The position numbers and the translations under genes were made by a program. The notes beneath the pieces were generated by a model. It ran no database searches. It saw only the letters and a program-made list of their open reading frames with translations, and was not told the origin of the DNA. Below are positions 8,985 through 17,249 of a DNA stretch of 49,970 nt, piece by piece. The DNA comes from Streptomyces sp. MH60. Its GTDB lineage: Bacteria; Actinomycetota; Actinomycetes; Streptomycetales; Streptomycetaceae. The DNA lies in the NCBI RefSeq assembly GCF_002939385.1, contig NZ_MULI01000051.1, positions 1 through 49,970 on the forward strand, given 5' to 3'. Position 1 is the stretch's first letter; every line of letters starts with the position of its first letter.

Positions 8985-9428
8985 TTACTGCGCGACCTGG
9001 GTGATCTCGAACGGCTGCGGCTGCTGCGCGCCGTGCGGGTGCTGGTCACCCTTGTAGACCTTCAGCTTCGAGAGCATCTGACGGCCCAGGGAGTTCTTCG
9101 GGAGCATGCCCTTGACGGCCTTCTCGATGGCCTTCTCCGGGTTCTTGTCGAGCAGCTCGTCGTAGCGCACGGAGCGCAGGCCGCCCGGGTAGCCGGAGTG
9201 GCGGTACGCCATCTTCTGGGTCCGCTTGTTGCCGGAGAGGTGCACCTTGTCGGCGTTGATGATGATGACGAAGTCACCGGTGTCGACGTGGGGCGCGTAG
9301 ATCGGCTTGTGCTTGCCGCGCAGGATGGAGGCCGTGGTGGAGGCCAGACGCCCCAGGACGACGTCCTGAGCGTCGATGACGTGCCACTGGCGCGTCACAT
9401 CGCCGGGCTTGGGGCTGTACGTACGCAC
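8985..9428 (-). CDS. rplM: 50S ribosomal protein L13
   Basis: 147 residues, the Streptomyces length. It starts at a GTG (RTYSPKPGDVTRQWHVIDA follows); the frame is open further upstream but only this start gives the family N-terminus. The signature KMAYRHSGYPGGLR and the core GMLPKNSLGRQML are present. First gene of the rplM-rpsI operon. Confidence 0.96.
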   Translation of the reverse strand: MRTYSPKPGDVTRQWHVIDAQDVVLGRLASTTASILRGKHKPIYAPHVDTGDFVIIINADKVHLSGNKRTQKMAYRHSGYPGGLRSVRYDELLDKNPEKAIEKAVKGMLPKNSLGRQMLSKLKVYKGDQHPHGAQQPQPFEITQVAQ

Positions 9429-9636
9429 GGTTCGTAGCCTTCGCTTCTTCAGTGAGTGGTCCTGACATTGGTCACCGAAGACGATCACGACAGCCCTGAC
9501 CGCACCGCGGTGACGCATACCGCGTGCAGATCGCTGGTCATCGGTCCCGGTGGACCGGTGTAAGGGCCCCTCACGTGAGAATGAGCAAGCCAATACACAT
9601 ACGACTGTGCAGAATACCCGGGCCCCGGCGGCCGGG

Positions 9637-10842
9637 TCAAAACGGGGCCGCGGGGGCACGCTCCGGCTGCGGCGCCCGGCCCTGCGGGACCCGGTCGTCC
9701 GCGCCCGCCGGACCGGTCCGGGCCTGCCGGGCGACCGCCACCGCCAGCACGCACAGCGTGAACGCGTCCCGGAAGGCCCGCCGCCGCTCCCCCTCCAGCC
9801 AGGGCCAGGTCAGGCCGGGTACCTGGGGCACCAGGGCGATCCAGAACCACACCCCGCGGGCCACCGAACCACCGTACGGCAGCCCGGCGAGCAGCAGCGG
9901 CAGGGCGACCAGGAGGTAGTGGTCGTAGGACGGCCGGGAGACGAGGAACGCCGAGAGCATCAGCCCCGCGCCGGTCTCCGCGAGCCGCAGCGGACCGGGA
10001 TCGGCGCGGCGCCAGCGCCGGTACGCGCAGAGCACTCCGGCGCAGGCGGCCGCCACCGCGAGCCCCAGCGCGAGCGCCGGTGGCACCCCGAGCCGGGGCA
10101 GTACGGCCGCCGGGGAGGCCTCGTAGAGCCGTACGAAGCCGTCGTCGCCGTGCAGCAGGAAGGGCAGGGTGCGAGTGAAGAAGCCCGCCGGGTCGGGCAT
10201 CGCCAGGGCCGCCGCGGCGGAGGCCAGCGCGGGCACCAGGACGGCCGCGGCCAGCGCCCGCCACCGTCCGGCGAAGAGGAAGAGCAGGAGGACCGGCGCG
10301 AGCAGCGGCTTGAGCGCCACCGCCGCCCCGATGACGACCCCCGCCCCCGTCCAGCGCCCCCGGCTCGCCAGCAGCAGGGCCAGCGGCAGCGCCACCGTCG
10401 CCGTCACCGTCCAGTTGCCGAGCCGCACCAGGTGCCCGAACGGCGCGAAGCCCAGCGCGAGCCCGGTCAGCCCGAGGACCGCGAGGCGGCTGCCCAGCGG
10501 CACCCGGTGCAGCCGCAGCGCGCAGGCCCAGGCCAGGGTCAGCAGGGCCGTCACCGCGCACGGCACCAGCACCCGCAGTACGGCCCCGGGCAGCAGCGCC
10601 TGCGGGACGGCGGCCAGGACGGCGCTCGGCAGGTAGAGGAAGTGCGGGTCGTCGTAGGGGGAGCCGCCGGCCAGCCAGGTGCGGGCGGCCCGCACGACGA
10701 TCGCGTTGTCCATCCCGCCGTCCGGGGTCGTCCGCGCCGCGTGCGCGGCGGATGCCGCCAGCACCGTCACGAGCACCGCCCACGGATGCCCTCCCGCCGG
10801 CCGCACCAACCACCCGGAGATGTCGCTTTTGCCCGTCCGCAT
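9637..10842 (-). CDS. Polytopic membrane protein resembling GT87 (DUF2029) glycosyltransferases
   Basis: About 401 residues with roughly ten hydrophobic helices. A loop between the first two helices reads RAARTWLAGGSPYDDPHFLYLP, and aspartates in this position are typical of polyprenol-phosphate-dependent GT-C mannosyltransferases. Further features are a KPLLAPVLLLFLFAGRW segment and SRPSYDHYLLVALPLLLAG. The likely role is transfer of a sugar from a lipid-phosphate donor at the membrane; donor and acceptor are unknown. ATG at 10842 was preferred to a TTG 30 bases upstream. No clear ribosome-binding site is seen. It is divergent from the next gene (74 bases). Confidence 0.75.
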   Translation of the reverse strand: MRTGKSDISGWLVRPAGGHPWAVLVTVLAASAAHAARTTPDGGMDNAIVVRAARTWLAGGSPYDDPHFLYLPSAVLAAVPQALLPGAVLRVLVPCAVTALLTLAWACALRLHRVPLGSRLAVLGLTGLALGFAPFGHLVRLGNWTVTATVALPLALLLASRGRWTGAGVVIGAAVALKPLLAPVLLLFLFAGRWRALAAAVLVPALASAAAALAMPDPAGFFTRTLPFLLHGDDGFVRLYEASPAAVLPRLGVPPALALGLAVAAACAGVLCAYRRWRRADPGPLRLAETGAGLMLSAFLVSRPSYDHYLLVALPLLLAGLPYGGSVARGVWFWIALVPQVPGLTWPWLEGERRRAFRDAFTLCVLAVAVARQARTGPAGADDRVPQGRAPQPERAPAAPF

Positions 10843-10916
10843 GAACGGAACGCTAGGCCCTGCGGCCCCCAAGTCCCCGCACCAGCACGCCCTTCGGCCC
10901 GTCTAAGATGCGCCCC

Positions 10917-11837
10917 ATGAGCTTTGGGCAGGGGGGACCTCAGTCGCAGTGGGATCCCTGGACACCGCAATCGCAGCAGCCGCAGTCCCAGCAGTCACAG
11001 CAGCCGCAGTCCCAGCAGCCCTGGAACAGCGGGAGCGGTGACAACTCGCCGGACTGGGCCGCTCTCGCCGAGGCCTCCGAGGCCCGTGCCAAGCGGCGCC
11101 GGCTGTTCCTCATCGGTGGCGGCGCGCTGGCCACCGTGGCGATAGCCGGTGCCGTCGCGGTGGCCGTGGTCTCGGCGAACGGCTCGGACCAGGCGTCCGA
11201 CGGTCCCTCCGCGCAGCTCCCGTCGACGGCGGACATACCCAGCGCGACGGCCACCGAGCCGTCCTTCGCCCCGACCAGCGCCCCGCCGCCGCTGAACCCG
11301 AAGGACTTCGTCTCCAGCGTCAAGAAGGACAAGGCCCCGCTCAGCCCCGACCTGCTCTTCCCCGGGACCCAGCTGACCATGGGCGAGACGGTGTACAAGA
11401 AGGGCCCGACGGCCGACACCCGCACCTGCGGCTCCGCCGTCCAGGGCACCCTGCCGAGGGTCCTCGACACCAACAAGTGCACCCGCCTGATCCGCGTCAC
11501 CTACACCAAGGGCGACACGGCCGTGACCGTCGGGGTGGCCGTCTTCGACACCGAGGCGCAGGCCACGAAGGCGAAGAAGGACGCCGACAAGAAGAGCATC
11601 GTGCGCTCCCTGTCCGGCGGCGGCGTCAAGTCCTTCTGCACCGGCGCCGTCTGCCGCTCCACCACCAACTCCTACGGCCGCTACGCCTACTTCACCGTCG
11701 CCGGGTTCACGAACGGCAAGGACGTCACGGAGAAGTCCACCGGCGTGTTCCGCGCGGGTGACGACCTGGCCGAGTTCGCCTTCCGGCAGATCCGCCGGCG
11801 CGGCGAGGCCCAGGCGTCCGCGGCGGCGGAGGGCTGA
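10917..11837 (+). CDS. Single-pass membrane protein of unknown function
   Basis: 306 residues. Layout: a Gln/Ser/Pro-rich cytoplasmic N-terminus (residues 1-45) containing a 24-base tandem duplication (10974-10994 and 10998-11018 are identical); a basic stop (AKRRR); one transmembrane helix at about residues 62-85 (LFLIGGGALATVAIAGAVAV); a Ser/Pro-rich linker; and an extracytoplasmic domain with three cysteines (TRTCG, NKCT, SFCTGAVCRS) likely to form disulphides. No enzyme motif is recognised. ATG at 10917 was chosen over the in-frame ATG at 10908. It converges on truA with 19 bases between. Confidence 0.8.
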   Translation: MSFGQGGPQSQWDPWTPQSQQPQSQQSQQPQSQQPWNSGSGDNSPDWAALAEASEARAKRRRLFLIGGGALATVAIAGAVAVAVVSANGSDQASDGPSAQLPSTADIPSATATEPSFAPTSAPPPLNPKDFVSSVKKDKAPLSPDLLFPGTQLTMGETVYKKGPTADTRTCGSAVQGTLPRVLDTNKCTRLIRVTYTKGDTAVTVGVAVFDTEAQATKAKKDADKKSIVRSLSGGGVKSFCTGAVCRSTTNSYGRYAYFTVAGFTNGKDVTEKSTGVFRAGDDLAEFAFRQIRRRGEAQASAAAEG

Positions 11838-11856
11838 CGGCTCACCGCTCCCCCGT

Positions 11857-12711
11857 TCAGCAGCAGCCGGCTCCCGGCAGCGACCGCTTGTTGCGCGCCT
11901 CCTTGTTCCGGGCGGCCAGCAGCTCGTCGGCCGGGTAGCCGACCTCCTCCAGCGTCAGCCCGTGCGGCCGTACGACGTGCACGGCCGAGTCCCGTACGCC
12001 CGCGGCCAGCACCTTCGCCGGCCAGTCGGGCCCGCGGTGCCCGTCGCCGACGAACAGCAGCGCCCCGATCAGCGAGCGCACCATGTTGTGGCAGAACGCG
12101 TCGGCGCGCACGGTGGCGGTGATGATCCCGTCCTCGCCCCGCACGAGACTCAGCTCCTGCAGCGTCCGGATGGTGGTCGCCCCCTCCCGCTTCTTGCAGT
12201 AGGCGGCGAAGTCGTGCTCGCCCAGCAGCCCCGGGGCGGCCTCGTTCATGGCGTCCACGTCGAGCGGCCAGTCGTGCCACAGGACGTGCCCGCGCAGCAG
12301 CGGGTCGACGCCGCCGGGGTTGTCGGTGACCCGGTAGGCGTAGCGCCGCCAAACCGCCGAGAACCGCGCGTTGAAGCCGCTCGGCGCCTCCCTGAGCGCC
12401 CACACCCGCACGTCCCTGGGCAGCCGCCCCGCGAGCCGCTTGAGCAGCTTCACGTGGTGCTCGGCCCACACCTCGCGCGGCAGGTCGACATGGGCGACCT
12501 GCCCCCGGGCATGCACCCCGGCATCGGTCCGCCCCGCCACGGTCAGCTCGTACGTCTCCCGCGACCGCGTCACGGTCCGCAACGCGTCCTCGATCTCCCC
12601 CTGTACGGTCCGCCGCCCCCCGGCCTGCTTGGCCCATCCGGAGAACTCGCTCCCGTCGTAGGAGAGATCCAGCCGCACCCGCACGAACCCGGCCTCTACT
12701 TCATCACTCAC
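11857..12711 (-). CDS. truA: tRNA pseudouridine(38-40) synthase
   Basis: Makes pseudouridine at positions 38-40 of the tRNA anticodon arm. 284 residues. LDLSYDGSEFSGWAKQ opens the domain and the catalytic aspartate lies in GRTDAGVHARGQ (about residue 62). FCHNMVRSLIGAL is the conserved C-terminal motif. The GTG at 12711 has AGAGGA seven bases upstream. It is the last gene of the ribosomal cluster, behind a terminator that separates it from rplQ. Confidence 0.96.
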   Translation of the reverse strand: MSDEVEAGFVRVRLDLSYDGSEFSGWAKQAGGRRTVQGEIEDALRTVTRSRETYELTVAGRTDAGVHARGQVAHVDLPREVWAEHHVKLLKRLAGRLPRDVRVWALREAPSGFNARFSAVWRRYAYRVTDNPGGVDPLLRGHVLWHDWPLDVDAMNEAAPGLLGEHDFAAYCKKREGATTIRTLQELSLVRGEDGIITATVRADAFCHNMVRSLIGALLFVGDGHRGPDWPAKVLAAGVRDSAVHVVRPHGLTLEEVGYPADELLAARNKEARNKRSLPGAGCC

Positions 12712-12738
12712 CCGGAGATCCTCTCAGCCAAAAGGAAA

Positions 12739-12768
12739 GCGGGCCCGCCCTGGAAAGGACGGACCCGC
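12739..12768 (-). terminator. Terminator between rplQ and truA
   Basis: Two 12-base arms (12739-12750 and 12757-12768) around a 6-base loop. On the minus strand the two non-Watson-Crick positions become G-U pairs, whereas on the plus strand they are mismatches, which favours action on minus-strand transcripts. A T-rich stretch (TTTCCTTTT) follows. Confidence 0.75.
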
Positions 12769-12780
12769 AAACGCCCTCAA

Positions 12781-12814
12781 GGGGCGCGGGGAACTGCGCG
12801 AGCAACCACGACGA
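12781..12814. repeat. Dispersed intergenic repeat, copy B
   Basis: GGGGCGCGGGGAACTGCGCG then AGCAACCACGACGA, between rplQ and the terminator. Its first 20 bases are identical to copy A at 6761. Confidence 0.85.
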
Positions 12815-12850
12815 AGCCGCAGCCGCGATCACACAGCCCCCGGCAGACGC

Positions 12851-13357
12851 TTACGCGTCCTTGGACTCCTCGGCCGCAGCCTCGTCGTCGGCCTTGGTCG
12901 TGTCGACCTTGGCGTCGGAAACCTCGGCGGAGCCCTCGGCGTCCTTCGCCGCACGCTTCGTCGCGGCCTCGGCCTCACCCGTGGCCTGCTGCGCCACGGT
13001 CAGCGCCTCGACCAGCTCGATGACGGCCATGGGCGCGTTGTCGCCACGACGGTTACCGATCTTGGTGATCCGGGTGTAGCCACCGGGGCGGTTCTCGTAG
13101 CGCGGGCCGATCTCGGTGAAGAGCGTGTGGACGACGCTCTTGTCCGTGATCACCTGGAGCACCTGACGGCGGTTGTGAAGGTCGCCCTTCTTCGCCTTGG
13201 TGACCAGACGCTCGGCGTACGGACGCAGCTTGCGCGCCTTCGCCTCGGTGGTCGTGATCTTGCCGTGCTCGAAGAGCGACTTCGCGAGGTTCGCGAGGAG
13301 CAGCTTCTCGTGCGCGGCGCTGCCGCCCAGACGGGCACCCTTGGTGGGCTTCGGCAT
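12851..13357 (-). CDS. rplQ: 50S ribosomal protein L17
   Basis: 168 residues. The L17 domain fills residues 1-118 (MPKPTKGARLGGSAAHEKLL ... YTRITKIGNRRGDNAPMAVIELV). An Ala/Glu/Asp-rich tail of about 50 residues follows, as is usual in streptomycetes. ATG at 13357 has AGGAG upstream. Last gene of the alpha operon, 181 bases after rpoA. Confidence 0.97.
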   Translation of the reverse strand: MPKPTKGARLGGSAAHEKLLLANLAKSLFEHGKITTTEAKARKLRPYAERLVTKAKKGDLHNRRQVLQVITDKSVVHTLFTEIGPRYENRPGGYTRITKIGNRRGDNAPMAVIELVEALTVAQQATGEAEAATKRAAKDAEGSAEVSDAKVDTTKADDEAAAEESKDA

Positions 13358-13443
13358 GATGTTTCTCCTAGGTGTCTGCCCCGGCCGTATCAGGTACCGA
13401 GGTCAGTATCCGAGCAGGCGGTCGCCTGTCGGAGATCCGGACA

Positions 13444-13460
13444 GGGCCCCGAAGGGGCCC
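13444..13460. terminator. GC-rich hairpin between rpoA and rplQ
   Basis: Perfect 7-bp stem GGGCCCC / GGGGCCC with loop GAA. No T-run follows, so it may be a weak terminator or an RNA-processing or stability element that adjusts rplQ relative to rpoA. Confidence 0.5.
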
Positions 13461-13468
13461 GGCCGGAA

Positions 13469-13500
13469 GGGGCGCGGGGAACCGCGCGATCAAGCACAGC
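13469..13500. repeat. Dispersed intergenic repeat, copy C
   Basis: GGGGCGCGGGGAACCGCGCG then ATCAAGCACAGC, in the rpoA-rplQ gap beside the hairpin at 13444. One base differs from copies A and B in the 20-base core. Confidence 0.8.
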
Positions 13501-13538
13501 GCACCCGCACCCGAGTACGGACCGCAAGGCCCGAACTC

Positions 13539-14561
13539 TTAGTACTGCTCGGTCTCCACGAACCCGGCATCCGCGTCGTCGTCCGCGCCGAACGCGTCCG
13601 CCGCGGCGGTCGGGTCGAACCCGGGAGGCGAGTCCTTCAGCGCAAGCCCCATACCCGCGAGCTTGGCCTTGACCTCGTCGATCGACTTCGCACCGAAGTT
13701 GCGGATGTCGAGCAGGTCCGCCTCGGAGCGGGCGACCAGCTCACCCACGGAGTGGATGCCCTCACGCTTGAGGCAGTTGTACGACCGAACGGTGAGCTCC
13801 AGCTCCTCGATCGGCAGCGCCAGATCGGCGGCGAGCGCGGCGTCCGTCGGGGACGGACCCATGTCGATGCCCTCGGCGTCGATGTTCAGCTCGCGGGCGA
13901 GACCGAACAGCTCGACCAGGGTCTTACCGGCGGAGGCCATGGCGTCACGCGGACGCATCGCCTGCTTGGTCTCGACGTCGACGATCAGCTTGTCGAAGTC
14001 GGTGCGCTGCTCGACACGCGTGGCCTCGACCTTGTACGTGACCTTGAGAACCGGCGAGTAGATCGAGTCGACCGGGATGCGCCCGATCTCCTGACCGACC
14101 TGCTTGTTCTGCACGGCGGAGACGTAACCGCGACCGCGCTCGACGGTCAGCTCCATCTCCAGCTTGCCCTTGCCGTTGAGCGTGGCGAGGACGAGGTCGG
14201 GGTTGTGCACCTCGACACCGGCCGGGGGCGCGATGTCGGCGGCGGTGACCAGACCCGGGCCCTGCTTGCGCAGGTACATCACGACCGGCTCGTCGTGCTC
14301 CGAGGAGACGACCAGCTGCTTGATGTTGAGGATCAGGTCGGTCACGTCCTCCTTGACGCCCGGCACGGTGGTGAACTCGTGCAGGACACCGTCGATGCGG
14401 ATGCTGGTGACAGCAGCGCCGGGGATCGACGAGAGGAGGGTGCGGCGGAGGGAGTTGCCGAGGGTGTAGCCGAAGCCCGGCTCCAGCGGCTCGATGACGA
14501 ACCGGGAGCGGAACTCGTCGACGACCTCTTCGGTCAACGAGGGACGCTGAGCGATCAGCAT
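13539..14561 (-). CDS. rpoA: DNA-directed RNA polymerase subunit alpha
   Basis: 340 residues. The N-terminal assembly domain (about 1-235) starts MLIAQRPSLTEEVVDEFRSR and contains EPLEPGFGYTLGNSLRRTLL. The C-terminal domain that contacts activators and UP elements lies at about 250-315 (SYNCLKREGIHSVGELV ... NFGAKSIDEVKAKL). The acidic tail ends FVETEQY. ATG at 14561 has AAGGA upstream. In the alpha operon here rpsD is absent between rpsK and rpoA, as is normal for actinobacteria. Confidence 0.98.
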   Translation of the reverse strand: MLIAQRPSLTEEVVDEFRSRFVIEPLEPGFGYTLGNSLRRTLLSSIPGAAVTSIRIDGVLHEFTTVPGVKEDVTDLILNIKQLVVSSEHDEPVVMYLRKQGPGLVTAADIAPPAGVEVHNPDLVLATLNGKGKLEMELTVERGRGYVSAVQNKQVGQEIGRIPVDSIYSPVLKVTYKVEATRVEQRTDFDKLIVDVETKQAMRPRDAMASAGKTLVELFGLARELNIDAEGIDMGPSPTDAALAADLALPIEELELTVRSYNCLKREGIHSVGELVARSEADLLDIRNFGAKSIDEVKAKLAGMGLALKDSPPGFDPTAAADAFGADDDADAGFVETEQY

Positions 14562-14675
14562 GTGGTGATCCTTCAGTCAGGGGCGCCCGCTATTTGACGC
14601 CCGACTAGTACTGCAAGGGTACGGGCGATACGACCCGAAAGAGCCGTACCGCCCGGAAACCCTGGTGAAGCGAGA

Positions 14676-15080
14676 TCAGACGCGACGACGCTTCGGCGGA
14701 CGGCAGCCGTTGTGCGGGGTGGGCGTGACGTCCTGGATGGAGCCGACCTCGAGGCCGGTCGCCTGCAGGGAGCGGATGGCGGTCTCACGACCGGAACCCG
14801 GGCCCTTGACGAACACGTCGACCTTGCGCATGCCGTGCTCCTGCGCGCGGCGGGCAGCCGACTCGGCGGCCATCTGCGCGGCGAACGGCGTGGACTTCCG
14901 GGAGCCCTTGAAGCCGACGTGGCCGGCGGAGGCCCAGGAGATCACGTTGCCGGTCGGGTCCGTGATGGACACGATCGTGTTGTTGAACGTGCTCTTGATG
15001 TGCGCGTGGCCGTGAGCGACGTTCTTCTTTTCCTTGCGGCGCACCTTCTTGGCAGCGCCCTGACGTCCCTTGGGGGGCAT
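14676..15080 (-). CDS. rpsK: 30S ribosomal protein S11
   Basis: 134 residues. Hallmarks are AHIKSTFNNTIVSITDPTGN, SAGHVGFKGSRKSTPFAAQ, and the C-terminal DVTPTPHNGCRPPKRRRV. ATG at 15080 is preceded by AGGAGAACGAC. It follows rpsM by 64 bases. Confidence 0.98.
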   Translation of the reverse strand: MPPKGRQGAAKKVRRKEKKNVAHGHAHIKSTFNNTIVSITDPTGNVISWASAGHVGFKGSRKSTPFAAQMAAESAARRAQEHGMRKVDVFVKGPGSGRETAIRSLQATGLEVGSIQDVTPTPHNGCRPPKRRRV

Positions 15081-15144
15081 GTCGTTCTCCTACGGGAGGT
15101 GGTCGGTCCTACAGCGAAGACCGCTGAACAGCGTCCGCTGAGGA

Positions 15145-15525
15145 CTACTTCTTGCCCGGCTTCTTCTTACCGGCGATGGCGCGACGCGGGCCCTTGCGGG
15201 TGCGAGCGTTGGTGCTGGTGCGCTGACCGCGGACGGGCAGACCGCGACGGTGACGGAGGCCCTGGTAGGTACCGATCTCGACCTTGCGGCGGATGTCGGC
15301 CTGGACCTCGCGACGGAGGTCACCCTCGGTCTTGATGTTGTTGTCGACGTACTCGCGGATCGCGACGAGCTGCTCCTCGGAGAGGTCCCGAACACGGGTG
15401 TTCGGGTCCACGCCGGTGGCGGCGAGCGTCTGCTGCGAGAGGGTCCGGCCGATGCCGAACACGTAGGTGAGGGCGATCTCCACGCGCTTTTCGCGCGGGA
15501 TGTCAACACCGGAAACGCGTGCCAT
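15145..15525 (-). CDS. rpsM: 30S ribosomal protein S13
   Basis: 126 residues. It starts MARVSGVDIPREKRVEIALT and has the helix-two-turn-helix region and the basic C-terminal tail (RGQRTSTNARTRKGPRR) that touches P-site tRNA. It lies 188 bases downstream of rpmJ, a gap that contains a small hairpin. Confidence 0.98.
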   Translation of the reverse strand: MARVSGVDIPREKRVEIALTYVFGIGRTLSQQTLAATGVDPNTRVRDLSEEQLVAIREYVDNNIKTEGDLRREVQADIRRKVEIGTYQGLRHRRGLPVRGQRTSTNARTRKGPRRAIAGKKKPGKK

Positions 15526-15624
15526 TCAATGGCTCCAGTTGGTTGTCGGAGGTCTTCCACAGGACCGGTCCCCGGCCGCCGTATGAGGTACGGATCGGGT
15601 CCCCGGCCTCCGAACCGGGGGTGT

Positions 15625-15642
15625 CGGGCGAACGCTCGCCCG
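15625..15642 (-). other. Small hairpin in the rpmJ-rpsM gap
   Basis: 7-bp perfect stem CGGGCGA / TCGCCCG around a 4-base loop. No T-run follows, so a processing or leader structure is more likely than a terminator. GGTCCCCGGCC also occurs twice in this gap, near 15568 and 15599. Confidence 0.4.
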
Positions 15643-15713
15643 GGTCCTGCGTATGAACATGTTCAGCTCGCGTCGCGCGAAGTCCTGCGAATCGCGGAGG
15701 GAACGGTCGTGCG

Positions 15714-15827
15714 TCAGCCCTGGCGCTGCTTGTGGCGCGGGTTGTCGCAGATGACCATGACCCGACCGTGACGGCGGATCACCCTGCACTTGTCGCAGAT
15801 CTTCTTGACGCTCGGCTTGACCTTCAT
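15714..15827 (-). CDS. rpmJ: 50S ribosomal protein L36 (zinc-binding form)
   Basis: 37 residues. It starts MKVKPSVKKICDKC and ends NPRHKQRQG. The zinc ligands C11, C14, C27 and H32 are all present, so this is the C+ form. It lies between infA (68 bases upstream) and rpsM, its standard place. Confidence 0.97.
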   Translation of the reverse strand: MKVKPSVKKICDKCRVIRRHGRVMVICDNPRHKQRQG

Positions 15828-15895
15828 GGGTGTGAGGTTCTCCGGGTCAGTTGCCGGCGGGCCCGCGCGCGGAGCGCACGGGACGTGGGCAAGAT

Positions 15896-16117
15896 CTACT
15901 TGTACCGGTAGACGATCCGGCCACGCGTCAGGTCGTACGGAGACAGCTCCACCACGACCCGGTCGTCAGGGAGGATGCGGATGTAGTGCATACGCATCTT
16001 GCCGCTGATGTGTGCCAGGACCTGGTGGCCGTTCTGGAGCTCGACCCTGAACATGGCGTTGGGAAGAGACTCGACGACAGTGCCCTCGATCTCGATGGCA
16101 CCTTGCTTCTTGGCCAC
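15896..16117 (-). CDS. infA: Translation initiation factor IF-1
   Basis: 73 residues forming one S1-like OB fold. A GTG start is followed by AKKQGAIEIEGTVVESLPNA; the C-terminal motif is SPYDLTRGRIVYRYK. It binds the ribosomal A site during initiation. The frame is open upstream, but only this start gives the family N-terminus. It is the first gene of the infA-rpmJ-rpsM-rpsK-rpoA-rplQ group. The 141 bases before it, after map, may carry a promoter. Confidence 0.98.
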   Translation of the reverse strand: MAKKQGAIEIEGTVVESLPNAMFRVELQNGHQVLAHISGKMRMHYIRILPDDRVVVELSPYDLTRGRIVYRYK

Positions 16118-16258
16118 GCTTCGCCCTTCGAATCGACTACCTTGATCGGCTCGTCGTGCACACCGCAAGACATGCGGGCACACGTGAGCCGACGAGTCAG
16201 TCTACGTCAGCAACCCCGGAAAGGCGAAACGAGGAAGTCTGCCCCGGATACGAGATCG

Positions 16259-17095
16259 TTATGCCAGCGGGTCCGGCGCCGCCGTGATCCCCAGCTCCGC
16301 CAGCTTGGCCCTGCCCCCGTCGAGGGCCGTCAGAACCAGCGGACCCTGTTCGGTCAGGGCCACCGAGTGCTCCCAGTGCGAGGACCACGTGCCGTCGGTC
16401 GTGATCACCGTCCATTCGTCCGACAGGACCTCCGTGCGCGGGGTGCCCAGGGAGACCATCGGCTCGATGGCGAGGCAGAAGCCGGGGACGAGCTTCGGGC
16501 CCTTGCCGCGGCGGCGGTCGACGTAGTTCAGCAGGTGCGGGTCCATGTGCATCTCGGTGCCGATGCCGTGGCCGCCGTAGTCCTCGATGATCCCGTACTT
16601 GCCGCCGCCGGGCTTGGGCTGACGGCGGATGTAGGACTCGATGGCGCGGGAGACGTCCACCAGGCGGTTGCCCTGCTTCATGGCGGCGATGCCCGCCCAC
16701 ATCGACTCCTCGGTCACCCGGGACAGCTCGACCAGCTCCGGGGAGTGGCCGGAGCCGACGAAGGCGGTGTAGGCGGCGTCGCCGTGCCAGCCGTCGATGA
16801 TCGCGCCGCAGTCGATGGAGATGACGTCGCCGTCCTTGAGGACCACGTCGTCGGACGGGATGCCGTGGACGACGACCTCGTTCACCGAGGTGCAGATGGT
16901 GGCGGGGAAGCCGCCGTACCCGAGAAAGTTCGGCTTGGCGTCGTGTTCCGCGAGGACCTTGCGGGCGACCTGGTCCAGGTCCCTGGTCGTCGCGCCGGGC
17001 ACGGCGGCCTCGCGCGTGGCCGCGTGGATGGCGGCGACGACCAGCCCCGCTTCGCGCATCTTGGCGATCTGCTCGGGGTTCTTGATCTGCACCAT
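16259..17095 (-). CDS. map: Type I methionine aminopeptidase
   Basis: Removes the initiator methionine from nascent proteins. 278 residues. ATG at 17095 gives MVQIKNPEQIAKMREAGLVV. The metal ligands lie in the family motifs IDCGAIIDGWHGDAA, the GHGIG histidine region and the C-terminal glutamate motifs (FCLAIEPM and VALTEQGPLVLT). An upstream extension of the frame has non-protein-like composition and was not used. It follows adk by 154 bases. Confidence 0.97.
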   Translation of the reverse strand: MVQIKNPEQIAKMREAGLVVAAIHAATREAAVPGATTRDLDQVARKVLAEHDAKPNFLGYGGFPATICTSVNEVVVHGIPSDDVVLKDGDVISIDCGAIIDGWHGDAAYTAFVGSGHSPELVELSRVTEESMWAGIAAMKQGNRLVDVSRAIESYIRRQPKPGGGKYGIIEDYGGHGIGTEMHMDPHLLNYVDRRRGKGPKLVPGFCLAIEPMVSLGTPRTEVLSDEWTVITTDGTWSSHWEHSVALTEQGPLVLTALDGGRAKLAELGITAAPDPLA

Positions 17096-17249
17096 GGGGG
17101 CTGCGGCCTTTCTGGACTGGACCGGAGAAGAGAGGACGGGAAGGGACGGGACGGGAACGCAATCCCACGATACGGGGCGGAGCCGCCCCACCCCACAGCA
17201 CAGCCGCGGCCCCCTGAGCGAGGGACCGCGGCTGCAGCCGGGCGGAGTA

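Noticed and set aside
9485..10813. 442-codon minus-strand frame overlapping the GT87-like gene
   Set aside because: Arg/Gly/Ala-rich; the alternative frame at 9637-10842 has clean transmembrane periodicity.
12779..13500. CRISPR array from the repeated GGGGCGCGGGGAAC elements
   Set aside because: Only three copies, one of them 6 kb away, with no regular spacing and no cas genes.
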